NCBI RefSeq assembly: GCF_000711885.1 | Contig: NZ_JONK01000012.1 | Coordinates: 1 to 64,000 of the forward strand | Origin: Chromobacterium haemolyticum DSM 19808 | GTDB lineage: Bacteria > Pseudomonadota > Gammaproteobacteria > Burkholderiales > Chromobacteriaceae | Reading direction: 5' to 3' | DNA: 64,000 bases | Shown here: in pieces, positions 8,574-16,590 of the stretch | Position numbering within the stretch: position 1 is the first letter of the stretch | How the letters are laid out: every line of letters begins with the position of its first letter | Translations under genes and position numbers: made by a program | The notes under the pieces: model-generated | Told to the model about the DNA's origin: nothing | What the model saw: the letters and a program-made list of their open reading frames with translations, nothing else | Database searches by the model: none

Positions 8574-9233
8574 TGAGTCGTTCCCTCTATTGCAGTTCCG
8601 CAGCGGCGCGGGCCTGCTGCGTCCGCCGCGCGGCCCCCATCTCGAGGCGGCGCGGCGGCAATCGAATGCCTTGCTTGATGATCGCGCCGGTCGGGGCCGG
8701 CGCGCATGGGGTCAAGAGTCCGTCCGGCTTTCCGCGCCGGCCGGCGGCCCCGCCGCGAGGGCGCGTGGCCATGCCGCCACCGCCGTGTCCGTTGCCAACA
8801 TGATGTCTCCTCTGTGCGGCGCCGATAGCTGCCGCGGCCGGACGGCCGCGACGATAGCAAGCGCCTTTGTCGTTTTAGTCTTGAACAGAAGCCTATGCCA
8901 CGTTTAATAAATTTGACAACATCTAGTGCAAACACTCTCGAAAAATTATCTCCGCTGTGGCGCGCGCGCCTCACCCGGACAGATCAGCAGGGCCCGCCAA
9001 TCAGGCGGGCGCGATCAAGATGGCCGGCAAACGCGGCATGATCGTTATTGTTTAATTCGTCAAACACTTTACCCTTATCCAACGCTTGGGAACCGCCCGC
9101 GTAAATGCCGGCGTTGCGCCGGCCCGTCTTCCTGAGCCCGCGCCGCCAGCAAATTGCCCCGCAAGCGCCGGCGCGCTCTAGAATGAAGCATGCATGTTGA
9201 CGTCGCCCAACGCCTGACCAAAGGAAAAACGCC
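8574..9233. other. 660-bp stretch without a confident gene
   Basis: The part next to potG (8574-8801) is very GC-rich and carries a 29-codon minus-strand frame with a strong Shine-Dalgarno. The middle (8870-8960) is AT-rich and promoter-like. A GCCCGCC-AATCA-GGCGGGC hairpin sits at about 8992-9010 but has no T-run. A TAGAAT box at 9179-9184 lies about 50 bp before the hydrolase start, with TTGCCC 19 bp further upstream as a weak -35. No long frame here has recognisable domains. Confidence 0.5.
8712..8801 (-). CDS. Putative 29-aa leader peptide or remnant gene upstream of potG
   Basis: An ATG preceded by CAGAGGAGACATC (strong AGGAGA Shine-Dalgarno) opens a 29-codon Ala/Pro-rich frame ending in TCT TGA C. 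No family is recognised. Beyond the stop, the +1 frame stays open until a TGA that overlaps the potG ATG. The other frame ends in TAG inside the potG Shine-Dalgarno. This could be a leader peptide, a frameshifted small gene or chance; GC bias makes open frames cheap here. Confidence 0.3.
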   Translation of the reverse strand: MLATDTAVAAWPRALAAGPPAGAESRTDS

Positions 9234-10022
9234 ATGCCCTATGCCGAAATCTCAGGACACAATGTCTATTACGAACTCAGCGGGCAGGGCGCCCAAGTGC
9301 TGGTGCTATTCAATGGCATCACCATGTCTACCGCAGCCTGGGCTCTGCTCCAGCCTCAATTGGAGCCGCATTTCCAGCTGTTGCGCTTCGATTTTCTCGG
9401 CCAGGGCCAAAGCGACCACCCCGGCGGCGACAAATATCCGCTCGGCGAACAAGCCGACCTCGCCGCCGGTCTGTTGAATCATTTGGGCATTGCCGAGGTC
9501 TATCTCACCGGCTTGTCTTACGGCGGCATGGTGGCGCAGCACTTCGCGCACCGTCATCCCAACCGCGTGTCGCGCCTGCTGTTGGCCGCCACGCTGGCTT
9601 GGGCCGACAGCGTCAACAATCACATCAGCGACAGCTGGATCGCGGCCAATCAAAGCGGCGGGCTGGACTTGCGCTACGCGGTCAGCGTCCCCTGGCTGTT
9701 TTCCAGCCGTTTTCTCGCCAGCAACGCCGCCATGCTGGACGATATGAAGTTGATTGCCGGCATGGTGGACTGGGATGCGGTGATCCGGCTGATCGCCGGC
9801 GTCACCGAGCACGACGCGCGGACCTGGCTGCACGAGCTGGCCATGCCCTGCCATATACTGGTTGGCGACGAAGACCGCCTGACGCCCTTGTATCAGGCCG
9901 AATTGCTGCGCGAACGCCTGCCCGCCGCGCAGCTGGAAATCCTGCCGGGCGCCGGCCATGTATTGCATATCGAGGCCGCGGACGCCTTTGTCCGCAGCAT
10001 TATCCGTTTTGGCCACAGCTAA
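9234..10022 (+). CDS. Alpha/beta hydrolase
   Basis: This 262-aa soluble hydrolase has the nucleophile elbow GLSYGG at about residues 94-99 (catalytic Ser), an oxyanion region LFNGITM, a late acid in VGDEDRLTP and a final His in GAGHVLHIE. It resembles 3-oxoadipate enol-lactonases and related carboxylic-ester hydrolases, but the substrate is uncertain. The Shine-Dalgarno is AAAGGAAAA. An enoyl-CoA hydratase gene starts 30 bp downstream on the same strand, suggesting a joint role in degrading a small acid. Confidence 0.8.
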   Translation: MPYAEISGHNVYYELSGQGAQVLVLFNGITMSTAAWALLQPQLEPHFQLLRFDFLGQGQSDHPGGDKYPLGEQADLAAGLLNHLGIAEVYLTGLSYGGMVAQHFAHRHPNRVSRLLLAATLAWADSVNNHISDSWIAANQSGGLDLRYAVSVPWLFSSRFLASNAAMLDDMKLIAGMVDWDAVIRLIAGVTEHDARTWLHELAMPCHILVGDEDRLTPLYQAELLRERLPAAQLEILPGAGHVLHIEAADAFVRSIIRFGHS

Positions 10023-10052
10023 AACGCCCATCGTCAGAACAAGGAGAACCGA

Positions 10053-10841
10053 ATGACCGTCGAGTCCGTTTTGCTTGCCGTTGATCCAAAGGGAATCGCC
10101 ACCATCACCCTCAACCGCGCCGAGCTGCTGAACGCGCTGGACGACAACACCGTCGGCCTGCTGACCGCGATGCTGGAAACCCTGGCCGAAGACCCGAGCG
10201 TGCGCGCCGTGGTATTGACCGGCAGCGGCATCAGCTTTTCCGCCGGACACGATATCGACTGGATGCGGCGGATGGCCGGTTTCGGGCGCGAAGAGCTGGA
10301 ACGCCACGCCCGCCTTCTGGCTAAGCTGCTGCGCACGCTGGACACTTTGCCCAAGCCCACCATCGCCAAAATTCAGGGATCCGCCTTCGGCCTGGGCGCA
10401 GGGCTGGTCGCCTGCTGCGACGTGTCCATCGCCAGCTCGGAAGCGCTGTTCAGCTTTTCCGAAGTCAAACTGGGGGTCATCCCCGCGCTGGTGGCGCCCT
10501 ATATGGTCCGCGCCATCGGAGAGAGATCAACGCGCCGTTACTTCATGACCGCGGAGCGCTTCAACGCCGGCAAGGCCAAGCGCCTGGGACTGGTGCACCA
10601 AGTGGTGGAAAGTGATGAGCTGGACATGGCGGTGGACTTCCTGATCAACCATCTGCTGATCAACGGCCCGGCGGCCATGCTGGAAGCCAAACGCTTGCTG
10701 GCCGACATCGCGGGCCTGGGCGTGGGGGAAGACAGCATGGAAATCTGCATCCAGCGCATAGTCTCCGTCCGCCTGAGCGAAGAGGGCCGCGAAGGCATCC
10801 AGGCCATGCTGGAAACACGCAAACCCTCATGGATGGATTGA
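10053..10841 (+). CDS. Enoyl-CoA hydratase/isomerase family protein (LiuC-like)
   Basis: This 262-aa crotonase-fold enzyme carries the oxyanion-hole segments SFSAGHDIDWM and QGSAFGLGAGLV and the helix FSFSEVKLGVIPA, which contains the catalytic Glu position. That last motif is typical of methylglutaconyl-CoA hydratases of leucine/isovalerate degradation, but the other genes of that pathway are absent here, so only the broad family is certain. It has an AAGGAG Shine-Dalgarno and probably shares a transcript with the upstream hydrolase. Confidence 0.82.
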   Translation: MTVESVLLAVDPKGIATITLNRAELLNALDDNTVGLLTAMLETLAEDPSVRAVVLTGSGISFSAGHDIDWMRRMAGFGREELERHARLLAKLLRTLDTLPKPTIAKIQGSAFGLGAGLVACCDVSIASSEALFSFSEVKLGVIPALVAPYMVRAIGERSTRRYFMTAERFNAGKAKRLGLVHQVVESDELDMAVDFLINHLLINGPAAMLEAKRLLADIAGLGVGEDSMEICIQRIVSVRLSEEGREGIQAMLETRKPSWMD

Positions 10842-10929
10842 GCGCCGCGGACGCACGAGAACGGCGCGGCTGGCCCCGCCGCCCCTATGGATGCGACAAT
10901 GCGGCCAACTTCACCGCATTGTTGCCGCC

Positions 10930-12345
10930 ATGTCCAATCACAGCTTCTTTTGGCACGATTACGAAACCTTCGGCGCCGTGCCCCGCCAGGACCGCCCGTC
11001 GCAGTTCGCCGGCATCCGCACCGACGCCGATCTCAATGAAATCGGCGAGCCGGTCATGCTCTACGCCCGGCCGGCGCCCGATTACCTGCCGTCTCCGGTG
11101 GCCTGCCTGCTGACCGGCATCACCCCGCAGTGGTGCTTGCAGCATGGCGTGGCCGAGCACGAATTCGCCGGCGTGATCGAACGCGAACTGGCGACGCCGG
11201 GCACGATTGGAGTTGGTTACAACTCAATCCGCTTCGACGACGAAGTCACCCGCTTTCTGTTCTGGCGCAATCTGATGGACCCCTACGCGCGCGAATGGCA
11301 GAACCAATGCGGCCGCTGGGATCTGCTGGACCTGGTGCGCGCCACCTTCGCGCTGCGCCCGGACGGCATTCAATGGCCGCAACACGAAGACGGACGTCCC
11401 AGCTTCAAACTGGAACATCTAAGCGCCGCCAACGGCCTGGCCCACGAAGCCGCCCACGATGCGCTCTCCGATGTGCGCGCCACCATTGCGCTGGCGCGCC
11501 TGATCAAACAGCATCAGCCCAAGCTGTTCGACTTCTACCTGTCGCTGCGCAAAAAAGACGCGGTCAAGGTTCAGCTCAGCCTTCACGCCCCCAAGCCCGT
11601 GCTGCACGTTTCCGGCATGTACGGCGCGGAGCGCGGCAATATGGCCGTGGTCTGGCCGCTGGCGGCCCACCCGTACAACGCCAACGAGGTCATCGTCTGG
11701 GACTTGTCCCACGACCCCCGCGAACTGCAAGGCCTGGGGCCGGACGCCATCCGCGAACGCCTGTACACCCGCAGCGAAGACCTGCCCGAAGGCGTGCAGC
11801 GCCTGCCGCTCAAAACCGTGCATATCAATAAATCGCCCTTCGTGGTCGCCAATCTCAAGGTGCTGAGCCCGGAACGCGCCGCGCATTGGGGCCTGGACAT
11901 GGAGCAAGTCCAGCGGCACGCGGACTACGCCGGTGCCTTGCCGGACCTGACCCCGGTCTGGAGAAAAGTCTATAAGCGCGAGTCAGGCGAGCCCCGCGAC
12001 GTCGACGAGAACCTCTACGGCGGATTCGTTTCAAATAACGACCGCAAAGTGCTGACCAAGCTGCGCCGCATGTCGGCCGACCAGCTCGCCGGTGAAATGG
12101 CTTTCTTCGAGGACCCGCAACTGGCCGAACTCTTGTTCCGTTACCGCGCGCGCAACTTCCCGCGTTCCCTGTCCGGCGAGGAGCAACAGCGCTGGCAGAC
12201 ATGGCGCCAAGCCAAGCTTAACCGCGGCCCCGGTCGTGATTTTCAGCAATTCCGTCAAGAACTGGCGGAGGCCCGCGCCGGCGAGCTAAACGAACAGGCG
12301 CAAAGCGTGCTGGCACAGTTGGAGGCCTACGCCGCGCAGCTGTAA
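10930..12345 (+). CDS. sbcB: Exodeoxyribonuclease I
   Basis: This 471-aa 3'-5' exonuclease digests single-stranded DNA in recombination and mismatch repair. The DEDDh catalytic motifs are visible: DYET at the N-terminus, GYNSIRFDDE, and HDALSDVRATI near residue 180. The SH3-like and helical ExoI C-terminal domains fill the rest, and the length matches E. coli ExoI (475 aa). The open frame extends to 10891, but MSNHSFFWHDYETFG at 10930 is the family's natural N-terminus. A repeat element begins right after the TAA stop. Confidence 0.95.
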   Translation: MSNHSFFWHDYETFGAVPRQDRPSQFAGIRTDADLNEIGEPVMLYARPAPDYLPSPVACLLTGITPQWCLQHGVAEHEFAGVIERELATPGTIGVGYNSIRFDDEVTRFLFWRNLMDPYAREWQNQCGRWDLLDLVRATFALRPDGIQWPQHEDGRPSFKLEHLSAANGLAHEAAHDALSDVRATIALARLIKQHQPKLFDFYLSLRKKDAVKVQLSLHAPKPVLHVSGMYGAERGNMAVVWPLAAHPYNANEVIVWDLSHDPRELQGLGPDAIRERLYTRSEDLPEGVQRLPLKTVHINKSPFVVANLKVLSPERAAHWGLDMEQVQRHADYAGALPDLTPVWRKVYKRESGEPRDVDENLYGGFVSNNDRKVLTKLRRMSADQLAGEMAFFEDPQLAELLFRYRARNFPRSLSGEEQQRWQTWRQAKLNRGPGRDFQQFRQELAEARAGELNEQAQSVLAQLEAYAAQL

Positions 12346-12489
12346 GAACCCAATCACAGTCTCGCGAGCAAGAGCGAGACAAGGCGGAAACAAGCGAAAA
12401 AGCGGAATGTACACGTGGTACATGAGCATTTTGAGCTTGTACTCACCGTGCGACGCTTCACGAAGCGCAGCAGACTTTGAACAGGCTCC
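12346..12489 (+). repeat. Dispersed ~140-bp element, copy 2 (forward)
   Basis: This copy begins GAACCCAATCACAGTCTCGCG immediately after the sbcB stop codon and ends CAGACTTTGAACAGGCTC. It shares GAGCGAGACAAGGCG, AAAGCGGAATGTAC and GTACTCACCGTG with other copies. Confidence 0.85.
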
Positions 12490-12493
12490 AAGA

Positions 12494-12604
12494 CTACAGC
12501 GTCCGCACATAACGCCTGGCGACGAACAAAGCCGCCAGGCTCAAGCCCACGATCATGATCATCGCCAAGGTCGATGCGCCTTCATAGCCCCAATAACCAG
12601 ACAT
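12494..12604 (-). CDS. 36-aa single-span membrane peptide
   Basis: An ATG with an ideal Shine-Dalgarno (AAAGGGAGATATAT) opens a 36-codon frame. The peptide has an aromatic, uncharged N-terminus (MSGYWGYEGA), one hydrophobic span (TLAMIMIVGLSLAALFV, residues 12-28) and a positively charged tail (ARRYVRTL), the standard topology of a small inner-membrane protein with the C-terminus inside. No family is recognised; it is not CydX. The gene sits alone between two repeat copies. Confidence 0.6.
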   Translation of the reverse strand: MSGYWGYEGASTLAMIMIVGLSLAALFVARRYVRTL

Positions 12605-12619
12605 ATATCTCCCTTTAAA

Positions 12620-12675
12620 GCCTGTTCATAAATCTGTCGCTCCGTGAAGATACGACGTTGCAGCGCCTTCGAAAG
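12620..12675 (-). repeat. Dispersed element, truncated copy 3 (reverse)
   Basis: The sequence GCCTGTTCATAAATCTGTCGC, then a TCCGTGAAG segment and CGCCTTCGAAA, matches one end and about 50 bp of the element read in reverse. The remainder is missing. It overlaps the upstream region of the 36-aa peptide gene. Confidence 0.55.
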
Positions 12676-12706
12676 GCTAATGCCTCATCGCCATGCCGCC
12701 GCCTCA

Positions 12707-12850
12707 GAACCCGTTCAAAGTCTCGCGAGCCAGAGCGAGACAAGGCGAAAACGAGCGAAAAGCGGAATGGTCGAGAGGTACATGAGCATTTCGAAGCGGT
12801 ACTCACCGTGTCACGCCTCACGAAGCGCGGCAGATTATGAACAGACTCTT
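12707..12850 (+). repeat. Dispersed ~140-bp element, copy 4 (forward)
   Basis: This copy runs from GAACCCGTTCAAAGTCTCGCG to GCAGATTATGAACAGACTC. It is the only full copy not beginning at a visible stop codon; with copies 2 and 3 it fills most of the gap between sbcB and the next gene. Confidence 0.85.
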
Positions 12851-12900
12851 AGCCATTCACACCTTGTCTCGCCGTTACCCGCGCGGTAGCTAACAGGTTC

Positions 12901-13176
12901 TCAAGCCAAACCGGTCTGGCGCATGCGCTCCAGCCCAAAATCGCTGACGCGATAGTTGAACAGCAGACGCGCCCCCTCTTCTTGCCAGCGCTCGCACAGC
13001 GCCACCACCAGGCCGCTGGCGCTCAAATCCGCCAGGCAGGCCCGTACCATGCCCAAACAATAAGCATCATCCGGTTTGTGGTACTCCCAGCAGATACGCC
13101 GGGCCAGCTCCACATCCCACAAACCCGGTTGCCCGGCCAGGGTTTGCAGAATGAAACCTTTGATATGCACCTTCAT
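12901..13176 (-). CDS. Hypothetical 91-aa protein
   Basis: This small soluble protein has no recognised domain. The predicted helices and the pattern VRACLADLSASGLVVALCERW followed by a hairpin-like LLFNYRVSDFGLERM suggest a winged-helix-like fold, which is inference. Its ATG overlaps the TGA of the upstream DMT transporter gene (ATGA), so the two are translationally coupled and probably act together. Confidence 0.65.
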   Translation of the reverse strand: MKVHIKGFILQTLAGQPGLWDVELARRICWEYHKPDDAYCLGMVRACLADLSASGLVVALCERWQEEGARLLFNYRVSDFGLERMRQTGLA

Positions 13177-14216
13177 GCCCCCTCCTCCACATTGCGCACC
13201 GCGCCCGGATGGCGCTCACTGTCCGACACCATGACGAAGCCGCCCAGAATCACCAAGGCCAGGCCAATCAGAAAATGCCACTCGGGAAAGTTCAAGGTAA
13301 ACGCCGCGGTGAACAGCGTCGCGAACAGCGCGTAGAAAGCGCCGATAGCCTGGCCGCGCCCAACACCGATCAAGGGAAAGGATTTGTACCAGGCCACCGC
13401 GCAGAAAGCGAAACTGAGCCCGCCCACCGCCAAATAGAGCATAGGCCGCCACGACCATAGCTCGCCGGCCAGCGAATACACCGGCAAAGGGGTCAACCAG
13501 GCCAACGCCGGCAAAATCAGCAACACCCAATACAGCGCCTCTGCCAGATAACGGATCGCCACCCCGCAATCGGGATCGGTCACATCCATCGCTCGTCCAA
13601 CGATGGCGCCCTCCAGCCCCCAGCCCAGCGCAGCCAGCGCGCCGCCCAGATAGCCCAGCCAGCGCGCGGCGCCCTCTCCGGCCAGGTCGCCTGACAGGCC
13701 CGGCGCGTAAATCGCCGCCCCTCCCAGCACGATCACCGCGATGCCCAGTGCCGCGCGGCGGCCTATCCGCTCGTGATACCACAGGCGCGCCAGCGCCGCG
13801 CCCACCACCGGGTACAACAGGCCAGCCACTGCGGCGAACACCGCGCCCACATAGCCCATCGCCAGGTAGGAGCCGAAATTGGCCATCAAACCGCCCAATA
13901 CCGCCGCCAGGAAATACCACTTGGAAATGCCGCCGAAACGCCATAGCGTGCGAAAGAAGTCGGCCAGCTTGCCCAAGGCTGCCAGCCATAACAATTGAAA
14001 CGCCGCCACCAGGCAAGCGTGAAAAGCCGTCAACACCGCGGCCGCCATCAAAAACGGCTCGGGCCGCCCTTGCGCCAGCCCGGCCAGCGGCGCCTCGTGC
14101 CACACCGCGGCGCCCGGCACATACCATGCGCCCCACAACACCGCCGCACAAAGCGCCCAGCCATAGCCCCAGCGGGTCCGGCGGCGGAGATACTGCTGTC
14201 TGTGGATGCTGTTCAT
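13173..14216 (-). CDS. DMT-superfamily membrane transporter
   Basis: This 347-aa protein has about ten predicted membrane helices, for example WALCAAVLWGAWYVPG at residues 20-35 and FLIGLALVILGGFVMV near the C-terminus. A basic N-terminus faces the cytoplasm. The two-fold EamA-like layout indicates a metabolite transporter, but the substrate is not evident. It is preceded by the terminator of the XRE-PAS regulator and by a 32-bp site also found before the betaine-aldehyde dehydrogenase gene, so it is likely part of the same regulon and may move choline, betaine or a related compound. Confidence 0.75.
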   Translation of the reverse strand: MNSIHRQQYLRRRTRWGYGWALCAAVLWGAWYVPGAAVWHEAPLAGLAQGRPEPFLMAAAVLTAFHACLVAAFQLLWLAALGKLADFFRTLWRFGGISKWYFLAAVLGGLMANFGSYLAMGYVGAVFAAVAGLLYPVVGAALARLWYHERIGRRAALGIAVIVLGGAAIYAPGLSGDLAGEGAARWLGYLGGALAALGWGLEGAIVGRAMDVTDPDCGVAIRYLAEALYWVLLILPALAWLTPLPVYSLAGELWSWRPMLYLAVGGLSFAFCAVAWYKSFPLIGVGRGQAIGAFYALFATLFTAAFTLNFPEWHFLIGLALVILGGFVMVSDSERHPGAVRNVEEGA

Positions 14217-14328
14217 AGCGCGTCAGCTCCGGTTATCGGACGCCGCCCACACACTCTGCGGCGCCTACTCTGGGTTGAAACGCAACAAGACTCTATCCAT
14301 CTGCCTTGCCAGACGAGGCACAAAAATT

Positions 14329-14360
14329 ACCATAAGTTAATTTTTTTACCAACAGTAAAT
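14329..14360. promoter_or_regulatory. 32-bp putative operator, site A (upstream of DMT transporter)
   Basis: Two direct 13-mers, ACCATAAGTTAAT (14329-14341) and ACCAACAGTAAAT (14348-14360), start 19 bp apart. The inner part resembles the dyad GGTAAAT-TA-ATTTACC of site B. The whole 32 bp is identical to site B at 25 of 32 positions without gaps. It lies about 115-145 bp upstream of the transporter start. Confidence 0.6.
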
Positions 14361-14400
14361 CAAAATGCCGTCGCCAATATGTGACCGCAAAGCGGGCGCA

Positions 14401-14429
14401 AAAAAGCCCGCCGACAAGCGGCGGGCCCC
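14401..14429 (-). terminator. Intrinsic terminator of the XRE-PAS gene
   Basis: On the minus strand GGCCCGCCGCTTGTCGGCGGGC is followed by TTTTTTGCG, about 27 bp after the regulator's stop codon. It separates the regulator transcript from the DMT operon. Confidence 0.8.
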
Positions 14430-14455
14430 ATGTCCCCCTTGGCAAACCGCAGGAA

Positions 14456-16264
14456 TCAGCGCGGCCCCAGGGCTCCGATCAAGCGATCCAGCACGCCGTC
14501 GCTTCCCCGATCCGCCGCCAAGGACAACACCAGCGGCAAGGTTTTGCCGCCCTCGGCATGCCATAGCACATCCAACTGCGCGCGGCTGGACATATTGAAT
14601 ATCCCTTCCAGGCTGTCCAACCAGCCCTGCCTCGACACGATGCGCAAGCCATCCAGAAAACGCTGTTCGGGGGCCTCCTCCAAGGCCTCGCCGAACAACA
14701 GCCGCGCGGCCTGCGGCGACAAGCGCAAGCGCCCGGCGGCAAGGTCCCACTCCCAGCTGGCCATGGCTATGGACTGCAGCGCCAGCTCGCTACGGAGCCG
14801 GGCCTCCTCCAGCGCGCGGCGGGCAGCGCGGCGCTCGGCCGCTTCCTCCACTACGGCAATCAAATGCCATGGCTCGCCGCTCACGGGATGACGGCTCAGC
14901 GAGACGCTGACATTCACCCAGACATGGCCGCCCTGTTTGCGCAGCAAACGCTTCTCCAGCGAAAAACTGGCCACCTCCCCGCTCAGCAGCCTATCCAACC
15001 TCAATAGATTGTCTTCCAGATCCTCGGGATGGGTCAGTTGCTGAAAGCTCATCCCCTCCATCTCTTGCGGTGAATAACCGGCCATCTCGGCCAGGCGCCG
15101 ATTCACCTTGAGCCAACGTCCGTCCAGACCCAGATGCGCCAACCCCAGCGCCGCCTGTTCGAAAATCTCCCGAAAGCGCTCCTCGCTCTCGCTGTAGGCC
15201 AGCGCGGCCTGTCGGGTGTCGGTCACGTCTTGTGTAGCGCCTATCATCGCCTCCGCCCGCCCTTCCCCGTACAAGACCTCGCCCTCTTCGTGGATATGTC
15301 GGCGACGGCCGTCAGGCAGCAAGATGCTGTACTCCACGCAATAGGGTTGGCGCTCGTCTATCGCCCGTCGGATGGCCTGATCAATGCGCCCCCGGTCCTC
15401 CGGTGCCATCGCGGCGAAGTAGCGCTCCATCGTTACTTTGAAGGCCTGCGGTTGCCAGCCGAAAATCCGGTAGGCCTCGTCCGACCAGATACAGTCGTCG
15501 TTGCGCACGTCCCAAAACCAGCTCCCCAGATGAGCAATGGACTGCGCCTTGTCCAGAATGGCCTGGTTCTGGCGCAGCGCCTGCTCGGCCAGGCAACGCT
15601 GGGTGATGTCGAAGCTGACGCCTATCATCTTGACCGGCCGGCGGTCCGCGTCCGGCACGCAAGTGGCGCGCGAGGCGATCCAGCGCGTTTCGCCCGTCGG
15701 CCAGCGCACGCGGAACTCCGCCTCGTAAGCAAGGCCGGAACTTAAGCATGTCTCCAGTTTGGCGCGCAGCGCTGGCGCGTCGGCCGGCTCCAGGGCTAGC
15801 CAGAAATCCGTCAGCTCGCGGACGGGGCGGCCGAACAGCTGTTCCGCGTTGGCGGAATAGGCCACCGCATCGCTCAGGATGTTCCATTCCCAAGTCACAA
15901 TGCCGGAAACCTCCTGCGCAAACTTCATCCGCGCTTCGCTTTCCATGATCTCGGCCAGATGCTTGCGACGGATCTCCGTCAATTGCGCGTCCGTCGTTGC
16001 CGCCGTGGCGAGATCCAGCACCGCTTGTTCGCCGTAGCGCAGCCATATCCAGTTCACGCCTAGAAAATCGGCCAACACCCGCAACTTGCGGTATTCGATC
16101 TCCCCCCCGCGTGTCCATTTGTGAACGGCCGCGGACGACACGCCCAGGGCTTCCGCCACTTGTTTGAGCATGACGCGCTTACGTCCCAGCACGTCTTTCA
16201 GACGAACGGCGAAGGTTTCATCCCCGGCGGGAACTGCGGCTTGACTGAGTTGATTTGACGACAC
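14456..16264 (-). CDS. XRE-family regulator with multiple PAS domains
   Basis: This 602-aa cytoplasmic protein begins with a Cro/C1-type helix-turn-helix (residues about 18-75, with LKQVAEALGVSSAAVHKW as recognition region). Three PAS/PAC units follow (roughly 110-230, 240-355 and 357-485), the last with the classic EIFEQAALGLAHLGLDG opening. A fourth, degenerate PAS-like segment reaches the C-terminus. There is no kinase, GGDEF, EAL or HAMP domain, so signal input is coupled directly to DNA binding. It is divergent from the betaine-aldehyde dehydrogenase gene and is the natural candidate to bind the two 32-bp sites. The ligand is unknown. Confidence 0.85.
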   Translation of the reverse strand: MSSNQLSQAAVPAGDETFAVRLKDVLGRKRVMLKQVAEALGVSSAAVHKWTRGGEIEYRKLRVLADFLGVNWIWLRYGEQAVLDLATAATTDAQLTEIRRKHLAEIMESEARMKFAQEVSGIVTWEWNILSDAVAYSANAEQLFGRPVRELTDFWLALEPADAPALRAKLETCLSSGLAYEAEFRVRWPTGETRWIASRATCVPDADRRPVKMIGVSFDITQRCLAEQALRQNQAILDKAQSIAHLGSWFWDVRNDDCIWSDEAYRIFGWQPQAFKVTMERYFAAMAPEDRGRIDQAIRRAIDERQPYCVEYSILLPDGRRRHIHEEGEVLYGEGRAEAMIGATQDVTDTRQAALAYSESEERFREIFEQAALGLAHLGLDGRWLKVNRRLAEMAGYSPQEMEGMSFQQLTHPEDLEDNLLRLDRLLSGEVASFSLEKRLLRKQGGHVWVNVSVSLSRHPVSGEPWHLIAVVEEAAERRAARRALEEARLRSELALQSIAMASWEWDLAAGRLRLSPQAARLLFGEALEEAPEQRFLDGLRIVSRQGWLDSLEGIFNMSSRAQLDVLWHAEGGKTLPLVLSLAADRGSDGVLDRLIGALGPR

Positions 16265-16590
16265 AGAACTGGTAGCGGCGGCGGGCCGCGCCTCCTGGGT
16301 AATTGAATGCGAACGGGACGCGGCGATGCGCGCGCGCCACAGCCTACGGCTGTCGACCCGCCATGTTAACCCAGGCTAGAAAAATCCCGAAGCGGACTAA
16401 AGAATCCGGCGCAGCCAAACCTCAACGGGCCTCCGCCCTGGCGGGAACGCGAGCGATATAGCCAAAGCAAATCAAGCCATCGCCGCCATAGCCGGACCTG
16501 GATTGCAGTCCATGGCTAATCGACACTACAATTAAACCAAAGGTAAATTAATTTACCAATAGTTAATTTTACATTCTGTGCGAGGCTGCC
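16265..16590. other. Divergent intergenic region of the betaine locus
   Basis: This 326-bp region separates the XRE-PAS gene from the betaine-aldehyde dehydrogenase gene. The half near the regulator is GC-rich with no clear motif. The half near the dehydrogenase (16510-16575) is AT-rich and holds operator site B. Confidence 0.6.
16536..16567. promoter_or_regulatory. 32-bp putative operator, site B (upstream of betaine-aldehyde dehydrogenase)
   Basis: Two direct 13-mers, ACCAAAGGTAAAT (16536-16548) and ACCAATAGTTAAT (16555-16567), start 19 bp apart, as in site A. A perfect 16-bp palindrome, GGTAAATTAATTTACC, spans 16542-16557. The site ends 23 bp before the ATG, where a bound repressor would block transcription. 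Confidence 0.65.

Noticed and set aside
7347-8576. A 409-codon plus-strand open frame across potG
   Set aside because: It lies entirely opposite potG, whose minus-strand frame has all ABC ATPase motifs. The plus-strand product is His/Gln/Arg-rich without domains, typical of the antisense of a GC-rich gene.
8570-8974. A 134-codon minus-strand frame upstream of potG
   Set aside because: Its start lacks a Shine-Dalgarno and it has no recognisable domain; composition is Arg/Gly-rich as expected for GC-rich non-coding DNA. Only its last part is discussed as the +1 frame of a short leader.
8992-9010. GCCCGCC-AATCA-GGCGGGC hairpin upstream of the hydrolase
   Set aside because: It has no T-run on either strand, and no gene ends next to it, so it is not called a terminator.
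12407-12510. Short peptides encoded in the dispersed element (for example MYTWYMSI-type starts)
   Set aside because: Different copies contain similar short frames only because the DNA is repeated. Frames are not kept between copies and no ribosome site precedes them.
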